64,000 nucleotides of DNA from JBQDBK01 sp052090825 (GCA_052090825.1 JBQDBK010000001.1:1-64000), one strand, 5' to 3'. Shown: positions 8,241 through 18,182, numbered from the stretch's first letter. A program made the numbers and translations. Notes: generated by a model from the letters alone, not told the origin.

Positions 8241-10010
8241 ATGGAAAAGTGGATTCTTAAAAAAAGTAAAGACCCAAATTTTAATTATGAGAATTTAAAT
8301 ATAGATAAATTAATATATAATATTTTATTAAATAGAAAAATAAACACTAAAGATAAGATTTTAGAGTTTTTAAATCCAAAACTAGAAGATTTAAATACAC
8401 CACTTTTATTACCAAACTTAATAAAAGCATCAAATCTAATATTAGAAAAAATATCTTCAAGAAAAAAAATTAGGATAATAGGTGATTATGATGTAGATGG
8501 TGTTATGAGTTCCTATATCTTATTTAATGGATTAAAAACTATAGGAGCTATTGTAGATTTTAAAATTCCTCATAGAGTTAATGATGGTTATGGAATAAAT
8601 AAAAGACTTATTAATGAAGCTTTAAATGATAAAATTGATTTATTAATAACTTGTGATAATGGTATAGCGGCCATTGAAGAGGTTAGTTATGCTATGGAGA
8701 ATAGTATAGATGTAATAATAACAGATCATCATGAACCACCTATTAATCAGTTAAAAGAAGAAATAATACCTTTAGCTAATGCTGTAATTAATCCCAAAAT
8801 AAAAAATTCAAAATATCCTTTTAAGGATATTTGTGGGGCTGTGGTTGCTTATAAACTTATTTCTTATCTATTTAAAATAAAAGGAATGGATGAGACGTTA
8901 TTATATGATGAATATCTCCCTTATGCTGCTATGGCTACAATATGTGATGTGATGCCTCTTATAAATGAAAATAGGATTATAGTTAATGAGGGTTTAAAAC
9001 GATTAAACAAAATACCGAACAATGGTATTAAAGCTCTTATAGATGCTTGTGACTTATCCGGGAAATTTATAGATGTATATCATATAGGATTTATAATTGG
9101 TCCTACCATAAATGCCAGCGGAAGATTAGAGAGCGCAGAATTAGCTATTAAATTATTAATAGAAGAAGATTATAATAAAGCCCTAGAGTATGCCAAAATA
9201 TTAAGAAAATTAAACTCTGAAAGACAGGCTCTTACAGAAAAAGGGATTGAAATTGTTGATAATTTAATAAAAACTTACAATTTATCTGAGAAATTACCTG
9301 TATTGATTTTAAGGGCCAAAGGACTAGAAGAATCAGTTTTAGGGATAATTGCAGGAAGAATAAAAGAAAAATATAATCATCCTACAATAGTCCTTACTAA
9401 TTCAAAGGAATTATTAAAAGGATCTGGACGAAGTATCGAAGAATATAATATGTTTGAAAAAATTTCTGAGTCAAAACATTTTCTAACTAGGTTTGGTGGT
9501 CATAAAATGGCCTGCGGATTAAGTTTAGAAGAAGATAAATTTAAAGATTTTGTTGTTCATGTAAATAATAATTCTGGGATTATAAAAGAGGATTTAATAA
9601 GAAAGATTTATATTGATGCAATAGTTACTTTATCAGATATAAATAATGAGACTGTTATAAACATAGACAAATTAAAACCTTTCGGTAATAAAAATCCAAA
9701 ACCTTTATTCGGAGCTTTTAATTTACATGTAGAGAAATTTAATGTTTTTGGGAAAAATAGAAATGTTATTAAACTCGTCTTAAATGATGGAATAACAAAA
9801 AGAGATGCAATATTATTTGAAGATATAGAAGCATTTAAAATTAATTTATTAAAAAATTGTGAAAAATCGGAAGTTTTTAATTTATTAAATAATTTAAAAA
9901 ATAATATAAAATTAGATATTGTTTTTACTCCTAATATTAATAATTTTAGAGGAGTAGAAAATTTAGAATTAAATATATCTAATTATAGAATAAGTGAGGC
10001 AAGAATATGA
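8241..10010 (+). CDS. recJ: Single-stranded-DNA-specific 5'-3' exonuclease RecJ
   Basis: RecJ degrades single-stranded DNA 5' to 3' in recombination and repair. The DHH phosphoesterase motifs are G81-D-Y-D-V-D-G (motif I with D82, D84, D86) and T161-D-H-H (motif III), followed by NPK, CGAVVAYKL and, in the DHHA1 domain, SGRLESAELA and GGHKMACGLSL. An OB-type region (about 450-560) follows. At 589 aa it is near the core bacterial size without the longer C-terminal extension of some Bacillota. Its stop overlaps the relA start as ATGA. The usual intervening apt gene is absent. Confidence 0.94.
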   Translation: MEKWILKKSKDPNFNYENLNIDKLIYNILLNRKINTKDKILEFLNPKLEDLNTPLLLPNLIKASNLILEKISSRKKIRIIGDYDVDGVMSSYILFNGLKTIGAIVDFKIPHRVNDGYGINKRLINEALNDKIDLLITCDNGIAAIEEVSYAMENSIDVIITDHHEPPINQLKEEIIPLANAVINPKIKNSKYPFKDICGAVVAYKLISYLFKIKGMDETLLYDEYLPYAAMATICDVMPLINENRIIVNEGLKRLNKIPNNGIKALIDACDLSGKFIDVYHIGFIIGPTINASGRLESAELAIKLLIEEDYNKALEYAKILRKLNSERQALTEKGIEIVDNLIKTYNLSEKLPVLILRAKGLEESVLGIIAGRIKEKYNHPTIVLTNSKELLKGSGRSIEEYNMFEKISESKHFLTRFGGHKMACGLSLEEDKFKDFVVHVNNNSGIIKEDLIRKIYIDAIVTLSDINNETVINIDKLKPFGNKNPKPLFGAFNLHVEKFNVFGKNRNVIKLVLNDGITKRDAILFEDIEAFKINLLKNCEKSEVFNLLNNLKNNIKLDIVFTPNINNFRGVENLELNISNYRISEARI

Positions 10011-12151
10011 TAAAGGAATTAATAAAAGAGATTAAAACTTATAATCCATCTTTAGATGAAGATCTCTTAATACAGGCATATGAATTAGCTAAAATAAAAC
10101 ATGATGGCCAAAAGAGAAACTCTGGTGAAGACTATATAATTCATCCTTTAAATGTAGCCCTGATTCTTGCTGGAATGAATATGGATACTCAAACTATAAT
10201 AGCTGGGTTGTTACATGATACTATAGAAGATACAGATGAAACATATGAAGATGTTAAAAAGCAGTTCGGTGAAGAAATAGCAGATTTAGTTGATGGGGTA
10301 ACTAAATTAAAGAAATTAAATTATAAAACTAAAGAAGGGAAGCAAGCTGAAAATGTAAGAAAAATGGTTTTAGCTATGGCTAAAGATATTAGGGTTATAA
10401 TAGTTAAATTAGCAGATAGACTTCATAATATGAGAACACTTGAATATATGACTGATGCTAAAAAGAAAGAAAAAGCTTTAGAGACCCTTGAAATTTATGC
10501 ACCTATAGCAGATAGGCTAGGTATGAGTAAAATTAAATGGGAATTAGAGGATTTATCTTTAAGATATTTAGATCCAGAAAATTATTATAGATTAGTTGAA
10601 ATGGTTAATAAGAGAAGAAATGAAAGAGAAAATTTAATTAACCATATAATCCTAGAGTTAAAAGAAAACCTAGAAAAAATAGGTATAGCATCAGAGATAA
10701 ATGGTCGTCCTAAAAATTTTTATAGCATATACAAAAAAATGACAAAGAAAGGGAAAGCTTTTGATGAGATATATGATTTGTCAGCAGTTAGAATTTTAGT
10801 AAATGATATAAAAGATTGTTATGGGGTTTTAGGTGTAGTTCACACCTTATGGAAGCCAATACCAGGAAGATTTAAAGATTATATAGCGATGCCAAAACCT
10901 AATAATTATCAATCTCTTCATACAACAGTAATCGATAATAACGGTGAAACTTTTGAAGTTCAAATTAGAACTTATGAGATGCATCAAACTGCAGAATATG
11001 GTATTGCAGCACATTGGAAGTATAAATCGGGAGCGACAAAATCAACCTCTTTAGACGAAAATTTAACCTGGTTGAGGCAACTGTTGGATTGGCAAAACGA
11101 CTTGAATGAGTTAAATGATCCTAATGAATTTATGGAAACTCTTAAAATAGACTTTTTTGCAGATGAAGTATTTGTATTTACTCCTAATGGAGATGTTATA
11201 AATTTGCCAGAAGGCTCTACTCCTATTGATTTTGCTTATAGAATACATTCAGATGTTGGGAATAAATGTTCCGGAGCAAAAATAAACGGGAGAATTGTGC
11301 CACTTAACTATGTGTTAAAAAGTGGAGATATAGTTGATATAATAACCAATAGTAATGCATCACCTTCAATGGATTGGTTAAAAATCGTAAAGAGTCATCA
11401 GGCAAAGAAAAAGATTCAACAATATTTTAAAGTTAAAAATAGAGATCAGAATATTGAAAAAGGTAAAGAAGCTATTGAAAGAGAGGCTAAAAAACTAGGT
11501 TATAGGGTTACTGATATTGTTAAAGATGAGTGGTTGGCTGAAGTTAAATCTAAAAATAATATATCTAGTTTAGATGACTTATATGCTGCTGTTGGATTTG
11601 GTAGCATTACAATTAATCAAGTTATATCTAAACTAGTTGATATTTATAAAAGAGTTAATAAAAGAGAAGTTCCTATTGTAAATGAACCTAAAAAAAATAA
11701 GGTTTCAAAAGGTGGAATAGTTTTAAAGGATATAGATAATGTTAAAGTTAGATTTGCAAAATGCTGTAATCCGGTACCGGGTGATGATATTATTGGATAT
11801 ATAACTATTGGCAGAGGTATATCAGTTCATAGATCGGATTGTGCCAATATGAAGGATCTTGAAAATGATGCTAGATTAGTTGATGTCTATTGGGATAAAG
11901 AAGAAGGAGCTAATTATAATGCACAATTTGAAGTAAGAGCTTTGGATAAGGTGAATGTTATATCTGATGTTGCAAATAAAATTAACGACTCTAAATTAAT
12001 GTTGCATTCTTTAAATGCAAGAAAAACAAAAGATGGAGATTTATTTTTAGATATTATTGTTGAAATTCATTCAAGAGATGAATTAGTAAGACTAATAGAA
12101 AAAATTAAAAAAATTGAAAATGTATTGGACGCTTACAGACTGAAAGCTTAG
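10007..12151 (+). CDS. relA: Bifunctional (p)ppGpp synthetase/hydrolase RelA/SpoT
   Basis: A long RSH enzyme that makes and degrades the stringent-response alarmone (p)ppGpp. The order is HD hydrolase (about residues 40-150, with HDTIEDT intact), synthetase (about 225-350, with PGRFKDYIAMPKPNNYQSLHTTV), TGS (about 390-450), a zinc-finger/helical region with RFAKCCNPVPGDDIIGYITIGRGISVHR (about 580-610), and a C-terminal ACT domain (about 640-714). Both catalytic domains look intact, so it is expected to be bifunctional. The length of 714 aa is usual. It is coupled to recJ by a four-base overlap and followed closely by dtd. Confidence 0.95.
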   Translation: MIKELIKEIKTYNPSLDEDLLIQAYELAKIKHDGQKRNSGEDYIIHPLNVALILAGMNMDTQTIIAGLLHDTIEDTDETYEDVKKQFGEEIADLVDGVTKLKKLNYKTKEGKQAENVRKMVLAMAKDIRVIIVKLADRLHNMRTLEYMTDAKKKEKALETLEIYAPIADRLGMSKIKWELEDLSLRYLDPENYYRLVEMVNKRRNERENLINHIILELKENLEKIGIASEINGRPKNFYSIYKKMTKKGKAFDEIYDLSAVRILVNDIKDCYGVLGVVHTLWKPIPGRFKDYIAMPKPNNYQSLHTTVIDNNGETFEVQIRTYEMHQTAEYGIAAHWKYKSGATKSTSLDENLTWLRQLLDWQNDLNELNDPNEFMETLKIDFFADEVFVFTPNGDVINLPEGSTPIDFAYRIHSDVGNKCSGAKINGRIVPLNYVLKSGDIVDIITNSNASPSMDWLKIVKSHQAKKKIQQYFKVKNRDQNIEKGKEAIEREAKKLGYRVTDIVKDEWLAEVKSKNNISSLDDLYAAVGFGSITINQVISKLVDIYKRVNKREVPIVNEPKKNKVSKGGIVLKDIDNVKVRFAKCCNPVPGDDIIGYITIGRGISVHRSDCANMKDLENDARLVDVYWDKEEGANYNAQFEVRALDKVNVISDVANKINDSKLMLHSLNARKTKDGDLFLDIIVEIHSRDELVRLIEKIKKIENVLDAYRLKA

Positions 12152-12161
12152 GAGGTATTTT

Positions 12162-12611
12162 TTGAGAGGAGTAGTTCAAAGAGTAAAAAAAGCCAGTGTA
12201 GAAGTAGAATCAAAAATTATATCTTCTATAGATGATGGTATTTTACTATTACTTGGAATAGAAGCTGATGATGATGAAAAAGATTTAGATTATATTTTAA
12301 AAAAGGCTACAAGACTTAGAATTTTTGATGATGAAAATGGCGTAATGAATAGAAGTATATTAGATACAAATAAAGAAATATTAGTAGTTTCACAATTTAC
12401 TTTATATGGAGATATAAGAAAGGGTAATAGGCCAAGTTACACAAGAGCTGCAAAATTTGAAGATGGTGTAAATTTGTATGAAAAATTTTTATATAAATTA
12501 CAAGAAACTGGATTAGTAGTTAAATCAGGGAAATATGGCGCAGACATGGATGTAATGCTTATAAATGATGGTCCAGTGACAATATTAATGGATAGTAATA
12601 AGGAGTTTTAG
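12162..12611 (+). CDS. dtd: D-aminoacyl-tRNA deacylase Dtd
   Basis: Dtd clears D-amino acids (and glycine) mischarged onto tRNAs. The 149-aa protein starts MRGVVQRVKKASVEV, the usual N-terminus, and carries SQFTLYGDIRKGNRPSY (about 76-92) and the cross-subunit motif NDGPVTI near the C-terminus. The start is TTG at 12162, chosen because GGAGGT lies at 12151-12156 and the family N-terminus begins there. It follows relA in the conserved relA-dtd order and is contiguous with the hydrolase gene after it. Confidence 0.95.
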   Translation: MRGVVQRVKKASVEVESKIISSIDDGILLLLGIEADDDEKDLDYILKKATRLRIFDDENGVMNRSILDTNKEILVVSQFTLYGDIRKGNRPSYTRAAKFEDGVNLYEKFLYKLQETGLVVKSGKYGADMDVMLINDGPVTILMDSNKEF

Positions 12612-13241
12612 ATGGATTTAAAAATTTTTAGGCTTGCTTTAGGTTCTTATCAAACAAATTGTTATATTATTTTCAATAAAAATAATAAAGCAGTAATTAT
12701 TGATCCAGGATCTCAAGCTGAAGATATAATAAAAGCAGTAGAAAATAATAAATTAATAGTTGATAAAATTATACTAACTCATGCACATCCAGATCATTTT
12801 GGAGCATTAGAAGAAGTAAGAGATAAGTTTAATGTAAAAGCTTATTTAAGCGCAAAAGATATTGATATGCTAAGTAAAAGATCTTTAGAATTAAAGTCTA
12901 TTTTAGGAATGGACTCTAAACCTATAATTGCAGACTATATATTAGAAGACGGAGATAAAATCCCTTTTGATGATAAAGAATTTAAAGTAATAGCAACCCC
13001 AGGACATACTCCAGGAGGAATTTGTTTATATATAGATAATTTTTTATTTAGTGGGGATACATTATTTAATGGGTTAATAGGTAGAACTGATTTACCAGGG
13101 GGAGACTATGATTCTATAATGTTATCTTTAAAAAATTTAATGAAATTGCCAGATGATACTATTGTACTACCCGGTCATGGTCCAGAAACTAGCATAGGAT
13201 ATGAAAAACTTAATAATCCTTTTATAAGGAATATTAAGTAG
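12612..13241 (+). CDS. Metallo-beta-lactamase fold hydrolase (glyoxalase II-like)
   Basis: A small soluble MBL-fold hydrolase of the glyoxalase II-like type found after dtd in Clostridia. The metal site is T56-H-A-H-P-D-H62, then GHTPGGICLY and SGDTLFNGLIGRTDLPGGD, with a C-terminal LPGHGPETSIGYE. The length is 209 aa. The biochemical substrate is not known for this orthologue group; hydroxyacylglutathione is unlikely in an organism that probably lacks glutathione. It starts at the base after the dtd stop. Confidence 0.88.
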   Translation: MDLKIFRLALGSYQTNCYIIFNKNNKAVIIDPGSQAEDIIKAVENNKLIVDKIILTHAHPDHFGALEEVRDKFNVKAYLSAKDIDMLSKRSLELKSILGMDSKPIIADYILEDGDKIPFDDKEFKVIATPGHTPGGICLYIDNFLFSGDTLFNGLIGRTDLPGGDYDSIMLSLKNLMKLPDDTIVLPGHGPETSIGYEKLNNPFIRNIK

Positions 13242-13242
13242 T

Positions 13243-14604
13243 ATGATAAAAGTTATTTGTTCAGATGAATCTTTAAAACGTTCGATATATGAATTTTTAA
13301 TTCAAAGTTTTCCTTCTTATTATAAAAAAAAATATATGAAAGTAGAAATAGGTTTGACAAACTCTACAATTAATATTGAATCTAATGATTTTAGAGTTAA
13401 AGATAATATCAAACTTAATTCTAATATTGAAATAAAAAGACAAGTATATAAAATTTTAGAAAATTATATCGAAAAAGGTGATTGGGGCATTTTAACAGGT
13501 ATAAGGCCAAGCAAATTAGCTAGAAATTTAATATTAGATAAAGGCTATTCAAATACAGATCACATATTAAATAATTATTATTTTTTAAATGAAGAAAAAA
13601 GATCTTTGATTATTAATATAGCTAAGAGAGAAATAGATTTTATAAAGAATTTAGATAGAGGAAACTATAGCATTTATGTAAATATTCCTTTTTGTAAAAG
13701 TAGGTGTATTTATTGCAATTTCAATACTATTTCCAATTCTAATTTATTGGTAGAAGAGTATATAGATACTCTAATAAAGGATTTGATTACAGAATCAAAA
13801 TATTTTAACAATCCTCCAACTACAGTGTATATAGGAGGAGGAACTCCCTCTTCAATTTCTATGAAAAATTTGAGTAAAGTTATAAATACTATATTAAAAT
13901 ATTATGGGAAACCTATAGAATTCACAGTAGAATGTGGTAGAGAGGATAGTATTACTCTAGATTTGTTAAAAATGCTTAAATTTAATGGAGTAGATAGAAT
14001 AAGTGTAAATCCTCAAACTATGAATTCAAAAACTCTATCTAAAATTAATCGACATGGTAAAATATCTGATTTGATAAAGAAATATCAATTAGCTAAAAGT
14101 CTGGATTTCAATTCTATTAATATGGATTTAATATTAGGACTTCCCAATGAAAATATTTATGATATGAAATATAGTATAGAAAAAGTTGCAGAACTTGAAC
14201 CAGAAAACATTACAGTTCATAATTTATCCTTAAAAAAAGGTTCTAAATTATGGGAATATGGTTTTTTTAACAGTGATAATAATAAAATTATAGATTTTTC
14301 TAAAAAATTTCTTGAAGAAAAAGCTTATAATCCTTATTACTTATATAGGCAAAAAAATATTTTATCTGGTGGAGAAAATATTGGTTATAGTAAGATAAAC
14401 AAGGAGTGTTTATATAATATATTAATGATAGAGGAAGTTCAAAGTATAATTGGTTTTGGAATGAGTTCATCAAGTAAATTTTATAATTCAAAAACTGGAA
14501 GAATTAATTTAGTTATGAATTTTAAAAATCTTAAAGATTATTTAACTAGAGGAAATGAAATATTAAAAAAGAAAGAAAAATATTATAATAAATTATTTTT
14601 ATAG
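13243..14604 (+). CDS. hemZ: HemZ-type coproporphyrinogen dehydrogenase-like radical SAM protein
   Basis: A radical SAM enzyme of the HemN/HemZ group. The N-terminal extension (residues 1-145) contains the HemZ-specific WGILTGIRPSKLARNLI block. The cluster motif is C151-x3-C155-x-Y-C158 (CKSRCIYC), followed by VYIGGGTPSSIS and NMDLILGLP. HemZ orthologues in Clostridia are annotated as oxygen-independent coproporphyrinogen dehydrogenases, but no other haem biosynthesis gene is in this window, so the true substrate is open. The length of 453 aa is a little short of many family members. It follows the MBL hydrolase by one base. Confidence 0.82.
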   Translation: MIKVICSDESLKRSIYEFLIQSFPSYYKKKYMKVEIGLTNSTINIESNDFRVKDNIKLNSNIEIKRQVYKILENYIEKGDWGILTGIRPSKLARNLILDKGYSNTDHILNNYYFLNEEKRSLIINIAKREIDFIKNLDRGNYSIYVNIPFCKSRCIYCNFNTISNSNLLVEEYIDTLIKDLITESKYFNNPPTTVYIGGGTPSSISMKNLSKVINTILKYYGKPIEFTVECGREDSITLDLLKMLKFNGVDRISVNPQTMNSKTLSKINRHGKISDLIKKYQLAKSLDFNSINMDLILGLPNENIYDMKYSIEKVAELEPENITVHNLSLKKGSKLWEYGFFNSDNNKIIDFSKKFLEEKAYNPYYLYRQKNILSGGENIGYSKINKECLYNILMIEEVQSIIGFGMSSSSKFYNSKTGRINLVMNFKNLKDYLTRGNEILKKKEKYYNKLFL

Positions 14605-14614
14605 GGGAAGAAGT

Positions 14615-16150
14615 ATGAAGTTAAAAAAAGTATTAAAAGGAATAAATATAATTGATTACAAGGGTGATATTAATTTAGAGGATGAAATAGAAAACATATC
14701 CTACCATAGCAAAAAAGTTTCTAATAACTCTTTATTTGTGGCTATAAAAGGTTATATAACAGATGGCCATAAATTTATAAAAAGTTCCATGGAAGCAGGA
14801 GCTAAGTATGCATTAGTCGAGAAATTTACTGATAATTCTATTTGTCAGATTAAAGTAGAAGATACTAGAAAAGCTTTAGCTGATGTAGCTAATAATTTTT
14901 ATTCTAAGCCATCTACTAAATTAAAAGTTATTGGTATTACTGCAACAAACGGTAAAACGACAACGTCTTTCATGGTAGATAAAATATTTAAGGATGCAGG
15001 TTATAGCACTGGTTTAATAGGCACTGTAATGACTAAGTATGCTGACAAATTAATACCATCTGTTTTAACAACTCCTGAATCTTTAGATTTACAGAGATAT
15101 TTATATGATATGCACAAAAATAAGGTTGATAAAGTTACTATGGAAGTTTCTTCATCCTCCCAAGAGTTAAATAGAGTTAGAAATGTTGATTTTGATATTG
15201 TTACTTTTAATAATTTCAGTAGAGAACATATAGATCAACATGGAAGCTTTGAAGATTACTATAAAGTTAAATCTAAAACAATAACTAATGCATCAAAAGA
15301 TTCAATAGCTATCTTGAATATGGATTTTGACGAAATAGCAAATTTAGAAAATAAGACACAAGCTAAAGTTTTGAAGTATTCATTAGAGAACAGAAAATAC
15401 GATTTTTCAATTTCAGATTTAGATTTAACTACTGGATTTGGAAATTATACTTTTAATATTTTAAAAAAGATAGAGTTAGGAGGCCTTTCTATAGAAGCAA
15501 AAAGCTTTGATATAAATTTATCTGTTGCAGGTTATTCTTCTGTAATGAATTCTGTGGTTGCTATTATTATAGCTTTAATTGAAGGTATAAGCATAGAAAC
15601 AATTCAAAAATCTATTAATTCTTTTACTGGAGTTGAAAGAAGATTTGAAATGATTCTTGATGAAGACTTTAAGATAATAGATGATCATTATGCAAATATA
15701 AAAAATATAGATGTAACTTTAGAAACTTTATCAAAAATGGATTATAAAGATTTCAATCTTTTATATGCCATAAGAGGAAGTAGAGGAGTTAATTTAAATA
15801 GAGAAACTGCAGAAGAAACTGCAAAGTGGTTGAAAGTATTAAAACCTAAAACTTTTTATGCTACTTTAAGTGAAGATACTGTGACTTCTAAAGATATAGT
15901 AAAAAAAGAAGAGTTGGAAGTATTTTTGGATGTTATGAACAGGAATAATATTGATGTGAAAATTTTCCCGAAGTTAGAAGAAGGTGTAAAATCTATTTTA
16001 GATAAAATGGAAAAAGATGATGTTTTACTTTTAGCGGGTTGCCAAGGTATGGATCAAGGAGCGAAGTTTGCTTACTCTTATTTAAAAGATAATGAATTAA
16101 TAAAAAATGAAAGTCACTTGAAAAATAAAATTGCAAATAGAATATGCTAA
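14615..16150 (+). CDS. Divergent MurE-like Mur ligase family protein
   Basis: A 511-aa Mur ligase with the three-domain layout: N-terminal UDP-binding-like domain (ISYHSKKVSNNSLFVAIKGYITDGHKFI, about 28-56), ATPase domain with P-loop GITATNGKTTT (107-117), and C-terminal ligase domain (from about 345). It departs from canonical MurE. The EVSSHA motif reads EVSSSSQ, TNL reads NNF, the DYAHTPD motif is DDHYANIKN (from D356), and no DNPR/DNPA amino-acid selectivity motif is visible (ATLSEDTVTSKD instead). It is therefore probably a paralogue rather than the housekeeping MurE. It occupies the place of hisS before aspS. Substrate unknown; amide ligation of an amino acid is inference from the fold. 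Confidence 0.75.
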   Translation: MKLKKVLKGINIIDYKGDINLEDEIENISYHSKKVSNNSLFVAIKGYITDGHKFIKSSMEAGAKYALVEKFTDNSICQIKVEDTRKALADVANNFYSKPSTKLKVIGITATNGKTTTSFMVDKIFKDAGYSTGLIGTVMTKYADKLIPSVLTTPESLDLQRYLYDMHKNKVDKVTMEVSSSSQELNRVRNVDFDIVTFNNFSREHIDQHGSFEDYYKVKSKTITNASKDSIAILNMDFDEIANLENKTQAKVLKYSLENRKYDFSISDLDLTTGFGNYTFNILKKIELGGLSIEAKSFDINLSVAGYSSVMNSVVAIIIALIEGISIETIQKSINSFTGVERRFEMILDEDFKIIDDHYANIKNIDVTLETLSKMDYKDFNLLYAIRGSRGVNLNRETAEETAKWLKVLKPKTFYATLSEDTVTSKDIVKKEELEVFLDVMNRNNIDVKIFPKLEEGVKSILDKMEKDDVLLLAGCQGMDQGAKFAYSYLKDNELIKNESHLKNKIANRIC

Positions 16151-16151
16151 C

Positions 16152-16180
16152 TTGACAGTTTTTTCATCTGACATTATAAT
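16152..16180 (+). promoter_or_regulatory. Consensus sigma-A promoter of the aspS T-box leader
   Basis: TTGACA (16152-16157), exactly 17 bases, TATAAT (16175-16180): a full match to the housekeeping consensus at both boxes. It begins one base after the stop of the preceding gene and drives the T-box leader. Confidence 0.88.
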
Positions 16181-16220
16181 TGATTTAAATACAATAGGCG
16201 AAAAAAATAAAAATATTTTA

Positions 16221-16380
16221 TTTAGAGAGTGAATAAATTGGTGAAAATTCATTAAATTATTTTTATGGGACACTCGTACTGTAGATTTCCGTTGATTTGC
16301 GTTAAAAATTTAAGTGAGGTTTACCTAAATAGGGTGGTACCGCGAGTTAAACTCGTCCCTTTGTTGGACGAGTTTTTTTA
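16221..16380 (+). promoter_or_regulatory. T-box riboswitch upstream of aspS (predicted Asp specifier)
   Basis: A tRNA-sensing leader. The T-box core AGGGTGGTACCGCG is at 16331-16344. The terminator is AACTCGTCC (16350-16358) with GGACGAGTT (16366-16374) and a T run. The base of stem I can form from GAGTG (16227-16231) and CACTC (16271-16275). GAC at 16269-16271, an Asp codon at the 3' side of the specifier loop, fits the downstream aspartyl-tRNA synthetase, although its last C would be shared with that helix unless the first pair opens. Uncharged tRNA-Asp would stabilise the antiterminator and turn on aspS and the genes after it. Confidence 0.93.
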
Positions 16381-16397
16381 TTGAGGAGGTTTTTAGT

Positions 16398-18182
16398 TTG
16401 GAGAATATTAAAGGGTTAAAAAGAAGCCATTATTGTGGCAATTTAAGAGAAGAAAATATAGGAGAAGAAGTTACACTAATGGGTTGGGTGTCTAAGGAAA
16501 GAAATCTAGGCTCAATAGTTTTTATAGATTTAAGAGACAGAGAAGGTATTATTCAAGTTGTTTTTGATGATACAGTTGATAAAGATTTATTTGAAAAATC
16601 TACAAAATTAAGGTCTGAATTTGTAATAGCCGTAGTTGGAAAAGTTAGACAAAGATCTTCAATTAATAATAATATTCCTACAGGGAAAATAGAAGTTTTA
16701 GCAAAAGAATTAAGAATTTTAAATGAATCTAAAGTGCCTCCTATATATATAAAAGATGATGATAATGTAGCTGAAAATATGAGATTGAAATATAGAGCTT
16801 TAGATTTAAGAAAGCCTAAAATGCTAAGTAATCTTATAACTAGGTCTAAATTTTATAAAGTGACCAGAGACTTTTTCTCAGATGAAGGATTTATAGAGGT
16901 AGAAACTCCTATGTTAACTAAGCCAACTCCAGAAGGGGCAAGAGATTATTTAGTACCTAGTAGAGTTAATGAAGGTAAATTTTATGCCTTACCTCAGTCG
17001 CCACAATTAATGAAACAATTGCTTATGGTATCAGGTTTAGATAAATATATTCAAATAACTAAATGTTTTAGAGATGAAGATTTAAGAGCAAATAGACAAC
17101 CTGAATTTACACAAATAGATTTAGAAATGAGCTTTGTTGATATTGAAGATGTTATATCTGTAAATGAAAGATTCTTAAAACATGCCTTTAAAGAAATTTT
17201 AAATAAAGATATAGAGCTACCTATAAGGAGAATGAAATACAAAGAGGCAATGGATAGATATGGGGTAGACAAACCTGACCTTAGATTTGGTTTAGAGCTT
17301 GTAGATTTATCTGATGAAGTTAAAGAAAGTGGTTTTAAAGTTTTTGAATCGTCAGTTTCTGATGGGAAGTCAGTAAGAGCAATTAATATTAAAAAAGGAG
17401 CCGAATTCTATTCTAGAAAGGCAATATCAAAGCTAGAGGATACGGTAAAAACTTATGGAGCTAAAGGTTTAGCTTGGATAAAATTTATTGATGGAGAAAT
17501 AACATCACCAATAATAAAGTTTTTATCAGAAGAGACTGTTAAAAAGATATTTAATAAAATGAAGGTTGAAGACGGAGATCTATTAGTATTTGTTGCTGAT
17601 AAAAATAATATAGTCTATGATTCCTTAGGAAACTTAAGAAATAAAATAGCTAGAGATATGGATTTAATAGATAATAATTCTTATGAATTAGTATGGATAA
17701 CTGAGTTTCCATTATTTGAATATGATGATGAAGAAAATAGATATGTTGCAAAGCACCATCCTTTCACATCACCTATGGAGGAAGATTTAGAATTATTGGA
17801 TACAGGTAATTTAGATAAAATGAGAGCAAAGGCTTATGATATTGTAATAAATGGAGATGAAATGGGTGGAGGATCTATAAGAATTAACAACCCAGAAATA
17901 CAAGAAAAAATGTTTAAAGCATTAGGACTTTCTAGGGAAGAAGCTGAAGAAAAATTCGGATTTTTAATAGAAGCTTTTAAATATGGAGCTCCTCCACATG
18001 GTGGGCTTGCTTATGGTTTAGATAGATTAATAATGCTATTCACAGGGAATGAAAATATTAGGGACGTAATAGCTTTTCCGAAAACACAATCAGCTACATC
18101 TTTATTAACTGGAGCACCCGCAGAAATATCTGAAAAACAACTAGAAGAAGTTCATATAAAGTTAAGGAGGAGTGATGAATGA
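16398..18182 (+). CDS. aspS: Aspartyl-tRNA synthetase
   Basis: A class II synthetase of bacterial type (594 aa). It has the N-terminal OB anticodon domain (about 1-110), motif 2 FRDEDLRANRQPEFTQIDLEMSF (about 221-243), the bacterial GAD insertion (about 300-410), and motif 3 GLAYGLDRLIML (about 534-545). The start is TTG at 16398 with GAGGAGGT at 16383-16390. Expression is controlled by the upstream T-box. Its stop overlaps the next start as ATGA. Whether it is discriminating (AspRS) or non-discriminating (also charging tRNA-Asn) cannot be settled from this view. Confidence 0.96.
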   Translation: MENIKGLKRSHYCGNLREENIGEEVTLMGWVSKERNLGSIVFIDLRDREGIIQVVFDDTVDKDLFEKSTKLRSEFVIAVVGKVRQRSSINNNIPTGKIEVLAKELRILNESKVPPIYIKDDDNVAENMRLKYRALDLRKPKMLSNLITRSKFYKVTRDFFSDEGFIEVETPMLTKPTPEGARDYLVPSRVNEGKFYALPQSPQLMKQLLMVSGLDKYIQITKCFRDEDLRANRQPEFTQIDLEMSFVDIEDVISVNERFLKHAFKEILNKDIELPIRRMKYKEAMDRYGVDKPDLRFGLELVDLSDEVKESGFKVFESSVSDGKSVRAINIKKGAEFYSRKAISKLEDTVKTYGAKGLAWIKFIDGEITSPIIKFLSEETVKKIFNKMKVEDGDLLVFVADKNNIVYDSLGNLRNKIARDMDLIDNNSYELVWITEFPLFEYDDEENRYVAKHHPFTSPMEEDLELLDTGNLDKMRAKAYDIVINGDEMGGGSIRINNPEIQEKMFKALGLSREEAEEKFGFLIEAFKYGAPPHGGLAYGLDRLIMLFTGNENIRDVIAFPKTQSATSLLTGAPAEISEKQLEEVHIKLRRSDE

